From NCBI GenBank assembly GCA_003246625.1, contig QJZR01000013.1, positions 62,001-126,000 on the forward strand: DNA of 64,000 bases, in the 5' to 3' direction. A program made the position numbers and the translations under genes. A model generated the notes under the pieces. That model worked only from the letters and a program-made list of their open reading frames with translations, was not told the DNA's origin and searched no databases. This stretch comes from Alphaproteobacteria bacterium (GTDB taxonomy: Bacteria; Pseudomonadota; Alphaproteobacteria; Rhodospirillales; Rhodospirillaceae). Positions 29,793-38,484 of the stretch are shown here, in pieces (positions within the stretch are counted from its first letter, which is position 1; each line of letters starts with the position of its first letter).

Positions 29793-32264
29793 TCAGGTGT
29801 TGGACGGATACGCGGTCGCGGCGGCCAGCAGGCGCAGGCCGCCGCCCGGCGTGACGGTCAGGGTGAGGATGCCGATCTCGGCGGCGAGCGGCGGCAGGGA
29901 AACCGCGAGGAAACCGTCGGCGGCGGATGCGTAGGTGCCGTCCGGGGCAAGGTCGATTTCCGCCGGGATCATGGCCTCCGCCGACAGACGCGCCGGATCG
30001 GTGTCGGCGGCGGCCTGCCACGCGGTTTCGCCGCTGGCGAGAAATACGCCCTCGATCCGGCCCCGCGGCGGCAGGACGGCGGCGGGGAAGGTAACCATGG
30101 CGACGTTCAGGCGGCGGGTCAGCGGTACCCGGATGCGCAGTTCGCCGAAGGCGCCGCGCATCGCCTGCACCCGGATCGGGAAGCTGCGGTTCTGCCGCCG
30201 TTCGGTGGCGACCAGGGTGACCTCGGCCACCGGGGCGTCGGCGAGGGCGGCGTCGGGCAAATGGCCGAAGGCGGAAACGGCGAACAGCGCGCCGTGCGCC
30301 GGGGACAGGTGGGCCAATCCTCCCGCCATCCACATCGGCGGCTTGCGCGGCTCCAACGCGGCGGGCAGCGTCAGGGCGGCGAGGTCGCGGCGCGCGGTTC
30401 CGGCGTCGGCCATCGCCGCCAGGCCGGGGCGGCCCAGGTTGGCGTCGTGGCGCAGCGGGGCCAACAGTTCAAGCTCGCCGTCGGTGGGCAGCAGCAGCGC
30501 CCGCGCCAGGATCGCCGCCGCCCAGGCCGCGCCGGTTGCGTCGGGCGGCGCGGACGGGGCGGCGGCGCGCGCCGCGGCGGCATAGGCCAGTGCCCCATCG
30601 CGGATGCGGGCGCACAGGGTTTCCTGCTCGGGCGGACGCGGGTTCGGTTCGCGCAGGACGCGGCCGCCCTCGTCGTAGGAATCGACCGAGCCGCCGGGGG
30701 CGGAACAGATCTGTTCCAGCGGCGTGACGTTGGAAAGCAGGGCGTGGCGCGTCGCGGGCAGCAGCACCGCGCCGGAGATCAGCCCCGCCGCGCTGTCGGG
30801 CGGCGCGACTTCGCACAGGTCTTCGTCGACCATGGCGAGGTAGACGCCGTGCAGGTTGGTTTTCCGCCCCGCGCGGGTAAAGGCGGCGCGCAGGGCCTTC
30901 TGTACCGTTCCCGCGTATCCCAGGTCGACCAGGACAAGGTCGGTGCAGGCGTCGAAATCCGCGATTTCCCGCCGCAGGTGGGCGATCAGCCGCTGCCGTC
31001 CGTCTTGGGCCAGGGCGGCCAGGTCGTCCTGGCCCAAGAGGTCCGGCAGGTCCGTGGCGAAGCGCGCGCCGTCGACGACGCCGTTCGCCGCGCGCGAGAA
31101 ATACCGGCGCAGGCGCGGCGTTTCCCGCTTCAGGAAGCCGGTGACGCTGGCGAGGTCGAGACGCGGGATCGAGCGGAAGAAGGCGGCGAGGGAATCGGGG
31201 GCGTCCGCCGCCGCGAGCAGGGCGGTGCGCCGGTTGACCTCGATATAGGCGGCCTTGCCGTGGCCGCAGGTCTGCCAAACCCGATACGGCAGAAAGCCGT
31301 CGCGCGCGACGAAGGCGACGGCGGCGCGGCGATCGGGGACGGCGGCGATTTCCGCCACCCGGTGCGCGGCGAAGGCGTCGAAGGCGTCGAACACCGGCCC
31401 GATCACCTGCGCGCCATAGGCGAAGGCGGCGTCGGAAATCTCCAGCCCCGCCGCGATGCGGCGGCGCAGGGTGCGGGCGCCGCCGTCGAGGCGGAAGAAG
31501 GGCGCCGTCGCGGCGCAGGCGGAATGGAAGACGGCGTCCTCGCGCGGCAGCAGGGCGGCAAGGGGTTCGTCGCACTGCGGCAGGTGCAGCGCGCGGATGC
31601 CCAGGCGGGCGGGGATGCGCACGTCGGCTTCCGGGTTGTCGCCGAGGTGCAGGACGCGGGCGGGGTCGAGCTTCCGCTGCCGCAGGCAGAGGGAGAACAG
31701 GGATTGGGTCTTGCCGTTGCGGCGGTCGGACGAGGCGTAGAGGAAATCCCAGGACAGGCCGGGCAGCGCGGCGCGCAGCAACGCGGCGAGGGCGTCTTCG
31801 CTCCAATAGGTGTCGGAGAGGAAGCCGACGCGCAGGCCCAGGTCCTTCGCCTCGGCAAGCAACTGGGCGACCCCCGGGTTGGCGAAGCAGAGCTCGGCCT
31901 CGGCTTGAAACTCCGCGTCGATCAGGGTTTGCGCGTCGTCGACGCCGAACAGGCGGTGGGGAAAGCGGGCGTAGATTTCGGCGATGCCGACCTCGGGCGA
32001 GCCGTACTTCTGCCGCGCCGCCATCCGCGCGGCGGCTTCCGCTATCTGCCGGTGCTGTACGAAGAGTTCGGCGTGGGCGGCGGCGGGCCGGATTTCCGGC
32101 AACAGGTGGAAGGCGCGTTCGAACGCCCCCGACGGCACGGTGCAGCGGCGCAAGAGGACGGTGTCGAAGACGTCGCAGGAAATCGCCGCGTAATCGCCGC
32201 TCCGCAACAGGCGGCGGGCCTCCGACAGGATCGGGGCGAGGGAGCCTGCGGCGAGAGCGGTCAT
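29793..32264 (-). CDS. HAD-superfamily protein of the large glycan-cluster type (COG5610-like)
   Basis: An 823-residue protein starting at ATG 32264 with GAGGTT ten bases upstream. The N-terminal 230 residues are a HAD phosphatase: motif I SCDVFDTVLL (Asp31, Asp34), motif II in GFLSDTYWSE, and motif IV VLHLGDNPEADV. The middle has FVARDGFLPYRVW and LVDLGYAGTVQKAL, segments I associate with COG5610-like proteins from polysaccharide clusters. The C-terminal 250 residues look beta-rich. It follows flgL by 11 bases and is followed after 14 bases by the glycosyltransferase gene. A sugar-phosphate phosphatase or regulatory role in glycosylation is inferred. Confidence 0.75.
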   Translation of the reverse strand: MTALAAGSLAPILSEARRLLRSGDYAAISCDVFDTVLLRRCTVPSGAFERAFHLLPEIRPAAAHAELFVQHRQIAEAAARMAARQKYGSPEVGIAEIYARFPHRLFGVDDAQTLIDAEFQAEAELCFANPGVAQLLAEAKDLGLRVGFLSDTYWSEDALAALLRAALPGLSWDFLYASSDRRNGKTQSLFSLCLRQRKLDPARVLHLGDNPEADVRIPARLGIRALHLPQCDEPLAALLPREDAVFHSACAATAPFFRLDGGARTLRRRIAAGLEISDAAFAYGAQVIGPVFDAFDAFAAHRVAEIAAVPDRRAAVAFVARDGFLPYRVWQTCGHGKAAYIEVNRRTALLAAADAPDSLAAFFRSIPRLDLASVTGFLKRETPRLRRYFSRAANGVVDGARFATDLPDLLGQDDLAALAQDGRQRLIAHLRREIADFDACTDLVLVDLGYAGTVQKALRAAFTRAGRKTNLHGVYLAMVDEDLCEVAPPDSAAGLISGAVLLPATRHALLSNVTPLEQICSAPGGSVDSYDEGGRVLREPNPRPPEQETLCARIRDGALAYAAAARAAAPSAPPDATGAAWAAAILARALLLPTDGELELLAPLRHDANLGRPGLAAMADAGTARRDLAALTLPAALEPRKPPMWMAGGLAHLSPAHGALFAVSAFGHLPDAALADAPVAEVTLVATERRQNRSFPIRVQAMRGAFGELRIRVPLTRRLNVAMVTFPAAVLPPRGRIEGVFLASGETAWQAAADTDPARLSAEAMIPAEIDLAPDGTYASAADGFLAVSLPPLAAEIGILTLTVTPGGGLRLLAAATAYPSNT

Positions 32265-32275
32265 CGGCGGCAACC

Positions 32276-33175
32276 TCACAGGTAGTCGAGGACGCTGATG
32301 CTTTTCAGCGACGATAGGGTGGCGAAGGAGGCCTGCAACAGCACTTCCTGCTGCGAGACCAGGGCGCTGGCCTCGGCGACGTCGATGTCGGTCAGGCTCT
32401 CCAGCGCCTCGTTGGCGTAAAGCTGGAATTCGGTCTGGTTGTCGATGATGGATTCGAAGGCGGTCGTCTGGTCGGACAGGTTCTCCTGGATTTCGCCCAG
32501 GCCGGTGGTCGCGGTCGACAGAAGGTCGAAGGCCGACTGCATGGTCGCGGTGTCGGCCGGGCTGGTGGTCATCGTTTTCAGGGTGGACAGGGCGCGCAGC
32601 ACCTGTTCGAAGGCGTCCTCGTCGGCGGTGACGCCATAGGATTTGGCGTTGCCGCTGTCCACCATCACCGCGGCCAGGGTGGAACTGCCCTGGTAATAGT
32701 CGGTGTCCGCGCCGCTGCTGGGGTCGTAGGCGGCGTCCGAGATGTCCACCGGTTCGGTCTGCCCGGTGGTGCCGGAGAAGATGTAGGTGTCCGCGTACTT
32801 GGTGTTGAGCAGCGAAACCACGTCGTCGAGGTAACCCGACGCCGTGGTTTGCACGGTGGCGGCGTCGCTGACGTTGCCGTCGAGCGCGGCGGAGATGGCG
32901 ACGCGGATCTTTTCCACCAGGTCGGTGATGGTGTCGACGGTGGAGTAGGCGATTTCCAGCTTGCTGGTGGCGGCTTCCGCCTGGGTGGCTAGGTGCTCCG
33001 AGGCGGCGATGTCGGCTTTCAGCCCGATCGTCGCGCCCGCCTGACCGTCGAGGCCGGACAGGGATTCCGACTTGCTGCCGGATGCCTGCTGGGTCAGTGC
33101 CTCGGCATAGGCGCTTTGCACCCGCATCGCCTGGGAAATCATCTGATTGTTCATGCCCGCCGTGGAAATGCGCAT
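32276..33175 (-). CDS. flgL: Flagellar hook-associated protein 3
   Basis: A 299-residue FlgL, the second hook-filament junction protein. The flagellin-like N-terminal D0 helix (MRISTAGMNNQMISQAM, then ALTQQASGSK) and C-terminal helix (SALVSQQEVLLQASFATLSSL) are clear, with a Ser/Thr-rich centre. It lies 13 bases after flgK. It acts outside the cell after export by the flagellar type III apparatus. Being rich in Ser/Thr, it could be a substrate of the glycan genes that follow directly in the operon. Confidence 0.93.
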   Translation of the reverse strand: MRISTAGMNNQMISQAMRVQSAYAEALTQQASGSKSESLSGLDGQAGATIGLKADIAASEHLATQAEAATSKLEIAYSTVDTITDLVEKIRVAISAALDGNVSDAATVQTTASGYLDDVVSLLNTKYADTYIFSGTTGQTEPVDISDAAYDPSSGADTDYYQGSSTLAAVMVDSGNAKSYGVTADEDAFEQVLRALSTLKTMTTSPADTATMQSAFDLLSTATTGLGEIQENLSDQTTAFESIIDNQTEFQLYANEALESLTDIDVAEASALVSQQEVLLQASFATLSSLKSISVLDYL

Positions 33176-33188
33176 GGCGTGTCCTCCG

Positions 33189-34484
33189 TCAGTTCATCAT
33201 CGCGAGCAGGCTGTCCCACATTTCCTGCGCGGTGGAGAGGATCTGCGCCGCCGCCTCGTAGTCCTGCTGATAGGTGGTCAAGAGCGCGGTTTCCTCGTCC
33301 ACGTTGACGCCGTAGGTGTTGGAAAAGCTGGTGGACAGACTTTCCGAGGTGGTGGCGCTGGCGTCCGCGGCGTCGGACGCGGCTTCGGCGCGGTCGGCCA
33401 GGTCGTCGATCAGGGCGGTGACGTATCCGGTCAGCGAGCTGGTGGTCGCCGACAGGTTGCCCGCCGCAGCGAAGCTGGTGGTGTCGTCGAGCGACGACCA
33501 GATGGTTTGCAGGGCCGAGGTATCGCCGCTCGCGGCGGAGGTCAGCGCGGTGGACAGGCCGCTCAGCGCGGAGGTGACGGTCGCCGACAGGTTGTCGATT
33601 TCGGCCTGCACGGCGGGTAGGACTTCGTCGCGCATCTCGATCAGGGCGCCGATCGAGCCGCCGGAAAGGTCGGCGGTGACGTCCTCGCCGTCGAGCATGA
33701 TCCCCGCGATGGTGCCGCCGGAATAGCTTTGCGACGCGCTGAGGGTGCCGGTCGCGGTGTAGCTGAGTTCGTGCACCGTCGAGGTCAGCAGCGCCTGGCC
33801 GGAATTGGTGTAGATCTGCATCGCCCCGGACGAGGTGGTGAAGCTGGTGACGCTGACGTACTGGCCCAGGTTCTCGAGCGCGGCGCGGCGGCTGTCTTCC
33901 AGGTCCGAGGTGGACTTCCCGTCTGCCTGTGCCTTGGTGATCCGGTCGTTGAGGTCGTCGATCTGATGCAGCAGGTCGTTGACGCTTTCCACCGCCTCGG
34001 CGATTCCCTGGTCGGCGGAGGTACGGGCCGACTGCACGGCGTCGGAGGCGTCGTCGACGGCTTCGGTCCAGTCGTCCTCGGCGTCGGTCACCGCGTCGAT
34101 GGTGGAAGAGGTCGAGGGATCGTCGATGGCGTCGGAAATCGACGTCTTCAACGCAGTCAACGTGGTCGACAGGTCGCTGCCGTCGCTGGTCGAACCCAGC
34201 GCGGTGAGCAGGGTTTCGTAGTACGACGACAAGGTGGCGTCATAGGACGATTGGGAAATCGCCTTGACCACGCTTTGGTGCAGTTTCTCGTCGACGTCGC
34301 TGCCGCTGCCGACGATGGTGACGCCGGTCACTTGGCCGCCCACCGTGGCGGAGGCGACATAGGCGCTCTTCTTGGTGTAGCCGTCGGTTTCGGCGTTGGC
34401 GATGTTGGCCGAGGTGAGCGCGATGCGCGACTGCGCCACCGAAAGGGCGGAGTTCGCCGTGTTGATGATGCTGGAAATCGACAT
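33189..34484 (-). CDS. flgK: Flagellar hook-associated protein 1
   Basis: A 431-residue FlgK, the first hook-filament junction protein. The N terminus (ISSIINTANSALSVAQSRIALTS, then ANIANAETDGYTKK) is the classic rod/hook/FlgK signature. The C-terminal D0 helix has YGVNVDEETALLTTYQQDYEAAAQIL. Length is short compared with the 550-residue enteric protein, because the variable outer domains are reduced. Export should need the FlgN-like chaperone encoded just upstream. Confidence 0.94.
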   Translation of the reverse strand: MSISSIINTANSALSVAQSRIALTSANIANAETDGYTKKSAYVASATVGGQVTGVTIVGSGSDVDEKLHQSVVKAISQSSYDATLSSYYETLLTALGSTSDGSDLSTTLTALKTSISDAIDDPSTSSTIDAVTDAEDDWTEAVDDASDAVQSARTSADQGIAEAVESVNDLLHQIDDLNDRITKAQADGKSTSDLEDSRRAALENLGQYVSVTSFTTSSGAMQIYTNSGQALLTSTVHELSYTATGTLSASQSYSGGTIAGIMLDGEDVTADLSGGSIGALIEMRDEVLPAVQAEIDNLSATVTSALSGLSTALTSAASGDTSALQTIWSSLDDTTSFAAAGNLSATTSSLTGYVTALIDDLADRAEAASDAADASATTSESLSTSFSNTYGVNVDEETALLTTYQQDYEAAAQILSTAQEMWDSLLAMMN

Positions 34485-34508
34485 CGCCGGGGCCTCCCCT
34501 TTCGATGA

Positions 34509-34961
34509 TCAGGCGCGCAGGTGCAAGCCGCCGTTTATCGCCTTGGGGCGGGGGCAGGTGCCGCCCTGCGCGTCATAGGACGCGGCGTCGCGGCGTTCGC
34601 GTTCGGCCAGGGTCTTCATCACCGCCTCGACGCGCAGAGCGGTGGCCGCCTTGCGGGCGTTGAGCAGGGTCTGGTTTTCCTTGAGCTTGCGCACCAGGCC
34701 GCGAATGTCGGTTTCCAGGGAGTCGGGATCCAGTTCGCCCGCCTCGTGCATCGCCGCGGCGCGGCGGCGCAGGTTCTGCGTCAGGTGGGCATAGCGGTTT
34801 CCCAGCTCTTCCTTCCGCGCGATCATGCTTTGCGGCAGGGTTTCGGTGGGGACCGCCAGGATGGCGTTCTCTTCGTCCACCAGGGTGGTCAGTTCGCGCA
34901 GGACCGAGCAGAAATCGGCCAGGGTCTTGCGGTCGAGGGAGGACAAAGTGGCTTCGGACAT
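34509..34961 (-). CDS. FlgN-like flagellar export chaperone
   Basis: A 150-residue, mostly helical protein whose place directly before flgK and flgL is that of FlgN, the chaperone that escorts FlgK and FlgL to the export gate. The sequence has the long amphipathic helices expected (ADFCSVLRELTTLVDEENAIL, then a second helix with LRRRAAAMHEAGEL). FlgN is poorly conserved, so the call rests on helix pattern, size and position. Confidence 0.65.
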   Translation of the reverse strand: MSEATLSSLDRKTLADFCSVLRELTTLVDEENAILAVPTETLPQSMIARKEELGNRYAHLTQNLRRRAAAMHEAGELDPDSLETDIRGLVRKLKENQTLLNARKAATALRVEAVMKTLAERERRDAASYDAQGGTCPRPKAINGGLHLRA

Positions 34962-34975
34962 GGCGGATTCTCCGG

Positions 34976-35227
34976 TCATCGGGTGGACAGGCGCAGCGCC
35001 GCCGCCCGCCCATAGGCGGAGGCGACGACACGGCCGCTGGCGGCCTGGGTACGGCGCTTTTCCAGCGCCGCGTGACTTTCTTCCAAGGCGTGCAGGCTTT
35101 GGCGCAGATCGACGATGACGCACAGCCGTTCCGCCAGCGGGGCGGTGGGCGGCAACGCGTCTGCCCGGCGACGCGCCGTTTCGGCGCGTTTGAGCAGTCG
35201 GTCCAGGCTCTGGCGTTCGGCGGTCAT
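34976..35227 (-). CDS. Small helical protein between flgE and the flgN-like gene
   Basis: An 83-residue Ala/Arg/Leu-rich protein predicted to form a helical hairpin (SLDRLLKRAETARRRADAL and QSLHALEESHAALEKRRTQ). There is no recognised domain. ATG 35227 has GGTGAG upstream; GTG 35236 overlaps the flgE stop and is an alternative. Position within the hook operon suggests a flagellar export or assembly helper. Confidence 0.6.
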   Translation of the reverse strand: MTAERQSLDRLLKRAETARRRADALPPTAPLAERLCVIVDLRQSLHALEESHAALEKRRTQAASGRVVASAYGRAAALRLSTR

Positions 35228-35232
35228 CGGTC

Positions 35233-36513
35233 TCACCGTTTCGCCGCCATCAGGTCGTCGTACATGTCGCCGACCGTGCTGATGATCTCGGACGCGGCGG
35301 AGTATGCCTGCTGCGCGACGATCAGTTTGCTGAACTCGGTGGCGGTGTCGGTGGTCGACGATTCCAGTTCCCCGGATTCGATCGATCCGGCGGATCCGCT
35401 GTCGGCTTCGACCAGATTGGCCTCGCCGGAGTAGATGGAGGCGGCGAAGACGGTGCCGCTTTCCGCCTCGAGGCCGTTGTCGTTGGCGAAGGTGGCGAGC
35501 GGAATTTTGTAAATCGTATAGCTGATGCCGTTGTCGAAGTTGGCGTAGACGTAGCCCGCCTCGTCCACCGTGACGCTGCTGAATTCGCCGAAGCGCAGGC
35601 CGTCCTGGACCACTTCGGTCAGGGTGATCGTCGGGTCCGAGGTGCCGTCGCCGGTGGCGTACTGGCTCAAGCCGTCGGTGGCGCCGGCCGTGCCCACGGT
35701 ATAGGCGATCGAGCTGGTCGCGGCGCCGCTGCTCCAGCCGGTAATGCCGATGGTGATGTCGGTGGTCGGCGTCGCCAGGGTGCCGTCGGAATTGAAGGTG
35801 ATGGAGGTGTTGGACAGCGTCACCGTGGTGGCGGTGTCGGTGGTTCCGTCGGCGCTGTAGGCCGGCTGGGCGGCGGACACCGTCCAGGTGTTGGCGGCGG
35901 TCTTTTCGTAGGTCAGGGTCAGGGTGTAGGCGGTGCCCAGGCTGTCGTAGATTTCCGCGTCCACGGTGAAGGTGTCGAGAGCGTCGGCATCGGCGGGCAG
36001 GATCGCCTGGATCGACAGCTCGGTGGTCGCCTCGGCGGCGCCGGCATAGTCGTTGACGTTGATCGCCTCCAAGCTGGCGGCGGAGGTGCCGGAAACGACG
36101 TTGCCGTCGCGGTCGGTGGCGTAACCCTGCAGATACCAGCCGCTGCTGTTGACCAGATAGCCTTCGTCGTCGGTCGAGAAATCGCCCGAGCGCGTGTAGT
36201 AGAACACGTCGCTGTCCGAGGAGTTGGCGACGACGAACCAGCCGTCGCCGTCCACCGCGAGGTCGGTATCGTTTTCGGTGCCGACCAGGGTTCCCTGGAC
36301 CGTCAGTTCCTGCGTCGGATCGACGGTGACGCCCGCGCCGGTGAAGCTGCTGTAGGAACCCGACCCCGACACCATCGACGCGAACGACGCGGTGGTGGTC
36401 TTGTAGCCGTAGGTGCTGGAGTTGGCGAGGTTGTTGGAAATCGTCGAAACCGCCGCCGACTGGGAATTGAGCGCGGAAACCGCGATATTCATCGAACCGC
36501 TGAGAGTGCTCAT
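35233..36513 (-). CDS. flgE: Flagellar hook protein
   Basis: A 426-residue FlgE, the main hook subunit. The N terminus has the hook/rod signature (LSGSMNIAVSALNSQSAAVSTISNNLANSSTYGYK). The middle has the FlgE beta-domains, including TVQGTLVGTENDTDLAVDGDGWF-like sequence. The C-terminal helix has EFSKLIVAQQAYSAASEIISTV. Length is normal. It follows flgD, whose product caps the growing hook, by 26 bases. Confidence 0.95.
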   Translation of the reverse strand: MSTLSGSMNIAVSALNSQSAAVSTISNNLANSSTYGYKTTTASFASMVSGSGSYSSFTGAGVTVDPTQELTVQGTLVGTENDTDLAVDGDGWFVVANSSDSDVFYYTRSGDFSTDDEGYLVNSSGWYLQGYATDRDGNVVSGTSAASLEAINVNDYAGAAEATTELSIQAILPADADALDTFTVDAEIYDSLGTAYTLTLTYEKTAANTWTVSAAQPAYSADGTTDTATTVTLSNTSITFNSDGTLATPTTDITIGITGWSSGAATSSIAYTVGTAGATDGLSQYATGDGTSDPTITLTEVVQDGLRFGEFSSVTVDEAGYVYANFDNGISYTIYKIPLATFANDNGLEAESGTVFAASIYSGEANLVEADSGSAGSIESGELESSTTDTATEFSKLIVAQQAYSAASEIISTVGDMYDDLMAAKR

Positions 36514-36539
36514 GGTGGAGCCTCCTTATCTGAAATCCG

Positions 36540-37223
36540 TTAGGAATCGCTGGGGGTGGCCGCGGAGACGATGCTCGACAGCGAGACCGTCGCGCCGTTC
36601 TTCATGATCAGCTGCGCGCTGCCGCTGGACCAATCGACGCGGGAAACCACGCTGGTCGTCTCGGGGTCGATGTCGACGGACTCGCCGTCGGAATCGGTGG
36701 CCACCAGGTTCAGGGAATAGGTGCCGTCCTCGGCGCTGCTGCCGTTGGATAGGGTACCGTCCCAGGTGAAGGTGCGGCTGCCCGAGGTGGTGGAGAGTTC
36801 CTCGGTGTAGACGACGTCGCCGTCCTCGTTGAGCACCTGCGCCACCAGGCTTTCGGTGTCGTCGGGCACGTCGAACGCCCAGGACAGGGTGTCGCCTTCG
36901 GAATAGGTCAGGTCGTCGGCGATGTAGGTGACCTCCATCCCCACCATCGACAGCGCCACCGCGGCGCTTTCGTTGTTGGTGGAGAGCACCAGGTTCTCGA
37001 GATACGAGTTCGACAGGATCTGCTGCTCCACTTGGGCGTAGCTGATCAACTGGCTGGTCATCTCGTCGGTGTCGGTGGGATCCAGCGGGTTCTGGTTCTC
37101 GAGCTGCGTGGTCAGGATCGACAAGAACAGTTCGTAGTTCTCGGACAGCGCTTCCACCGACGATGCGGTGGTGGAAGACAGACCGCTCGTGGTGTCCGAG
37201 CTGATCGTGCTGACGGTGGTCAT
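36540..37223 (-). CDS. flgD: Flagellar hook assembly (capping) protein
   Basis: A 227-residue FlgD. The conserved N-terminal part (FLSILTTQLENQNPLDPTD, then EMTSQLISYAQVEQQ, about residues 33-70) scaffolds hook polymerisation. A FlgD immunoglobulin/tudor-like C-terminal domain follows (SWAFDVPDD and TFTWDGTLSNG). It is the first gene of the minus-strand hook and junction operon and diverges from flagellin. Confidence 0.95.
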   Translation of the reverse strand: MTTVSTISSDTTSGLSSTTASSVEALSENYELFLSILTTQLENQNPLDPTDTDEMTSQLISYAQVEQQILSNSYLENLVLSTNNESAAVALSMVGMEVTYIADDLTYSEGDTLSWAFDVPDDTESLVAQVLNEDGDVVYTEELSTTSGSRTFTWDGTLSNGSSAEDGTYSLNLVATDSDGESVDIDPETTSVVSRVDWSSGSAQLIMKNGATVSLSSIVSAATPSDS

Positions 37224-37516
37224 GGCCGGTCTCCGGTTTCCGGTCCGGCCTCTCGGAAATTCGTTCGCGAGCCCGCCGGTGCTGGGGTGGCGCGGCCATT
37301 CAGTCCGCTCCGTTACCCGACAAACGCGGCGGCGGGCGGAAAACTGGCGAAATTTTTTTCCGGAAAATTTTTCCACGATGGCGCGCCAGTGTCGGCGGGG
37401 CCGCCCCGTTAGAGGGGTAAGGCGCCAGTGGTTCGGATGCGCGTTGGGCGTATCGGCGGGTGCCAAAGCACCGAGGCTCGAACGGCCTCGTGAGAGATCA
37501 ACGAAGGAGATTTCAC
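37224..37516. promoter_or_regulatory. Divergent flgD / flagellin control region
   Basis: A 293-base spacer. It holds two perfect palindromes, TTTTCCGGAAAA (37356-37367) and TGGCGCGCCA (37379-37388), in an otherwise rare AT-rich patch. I found no convincing sigma-54 (GG-N10-GC in TGGCAC/TTGC context) or sigma-28 promoter by eye on either strand. Flagellin has AAGGAGA as its ribosome-binding site. Confidence 0.45.
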
Positions 37517-38344
37517 ATGCCTGTCATCACCACCAACGCTTCCGCGAATTCCGCGCTGCGCTACCTCAACATCAATTCCGACGACCAGACCAACGCCTTG
37601 AACAAGGTCGCGTCCGGGTCGCGCATCACCCGCGCTTCCGACGACGCCGCCGGTCTGGCCGTGGCGACCAAGCTGCAGTCCGACGTGGCGGTCCTCGGGC
37701 AGGCGTCGACCAACGCCTCGCACGCCACCTCGATCCTGGAAACCGCCGACGGCGGCCTGTCCTCGATCTCCGACGTGCTGGAGCGCATGAAGGTGCTGTG
37801 CGCCGAGGCGATTTCCGGCGCCGTCAGCTCGACCGAGCTGGCCTACATCCAGTCGGAATTTCAGACCCTCGGGAACGAAATCAGCTCCATCGTCACCACC
37901 ACCACCTTCAACAGCACGTCGCTGCTGAACGGGTCGTATTCCGCCACCTTCCTGGTCGGCACCACCAGCAGCGACGTGATCGCCACCAACCTGAACACCG
38001 CCGCGTTCACTGCCGTCAACTCGATGGGCTCGACCTTCGCCAGCACCGCGATCACCGACACCACCACGGCGACCGCCGCCCTGACCGCGGTCAACACCGC
38101 GATCGGCAACGTCGCGTCGGCGCGGGCCGACGTGGGTGCCCTGGAATCGCGGTTCGATTACCACTCCACCCAGATCACCTCGTCCGAAGAGAATTTGGAC
38201 GCCGCCCAGTCGGCGATCGCGGATTGCGACATCGCCGAGGCGCAGTCGGAATTCTCGTCGGCGCAGGTGCGCACCAACGCCGCCATCTCGGCGCTGGCGC
38301 AGGCCAACGACATGCCGCAGCAGCTGTTGCAGTTGCTGCAGTAA
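37517..38344 (+). CDS. fliC: Flagellin
   Basis: A 275-residue flagellin. The N-terminal D0/D1 helices (ANSALRYLNINSDDQTNALNK, VASGSRITRASDDAAGLAVATKL) and C-terminal D1/D0 helices (ALESRFDYHSTQITSSEENL, FSSAQVRTNAAISALAQAND) are present. Between them is only a short Ser/Thr-rich centre, as in compact alphaproteobacterial flagellins. The last residues MPQQLLQLLQ match the usual C terminus. Surface-exposed Ser/Thr residues are the natural acceptor candidates for the glycan genes across the divergent region. Strong AAGGAGA site eight bases before ATG. Confidence 0.95.
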   Translation: MPVITTNASANSALRYLNINSDDQTNALNKVASGSRITRASDDAAGLAVATKLQSDVAVLGQASTNASHATSILETADGGLSSISDVLERMKVLCAEAISGAVSSTELAYIQSEFQTLGNEISSIVTTTTFNSTSLLNGSYSATFLVGTTSSDVIATNLNTAAFTAVNSMGSTFASTAITDTTTATAALTAVNTAIGNVASARADVGALESRFDYHSTQITSSEENLDAAQSAIADCDIAEAQSEFSSAQVRTNAAISALAQANDMPQQLLQLLQ

Positions 38345-38355
38345 GGCAAAGGTGA

Positions 38356-38381
38356 GCGCCCGCCCCCGAACGGGCGGGCGC
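38356..38381 (+). terminator. GC-rich hairpin after flagellin gene
   Basis: A perfect 10-bp stem GCGCCCGCCC/GGGCGGGCGC with a CCGAAC loop, 11 bases after the stop. No T-run, so it may stabilise the flagellin mRNA and attenuate read-through into fliD rather than terminate fully. Confidence 0.6.
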
Positions 38382-38389
38382 GTACCCTT

Positions 38390-38448
38390 GAGGGGACCGG
38401 ATACACCCCTCCTGCGCGTCCCCTGAAAAGGCGCGGTCCGGTCCCCTC
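38390..38448. repeat. Long-loop inverted repeat upstream of fliD
   Basis: GAGGGGACCGG (38390-38400) and CCGGTCCCCTC (38438-38448) are exact complements 37 bases apart. They lie between the flagellin hairpin and the fliD start, where they could form an alternative mRNA structure. Confidence 0.55.
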
Positions 38449-38484
38449 ATCCCCGGTCTCGTCACGGCGAGGGAAGGTTGCATC

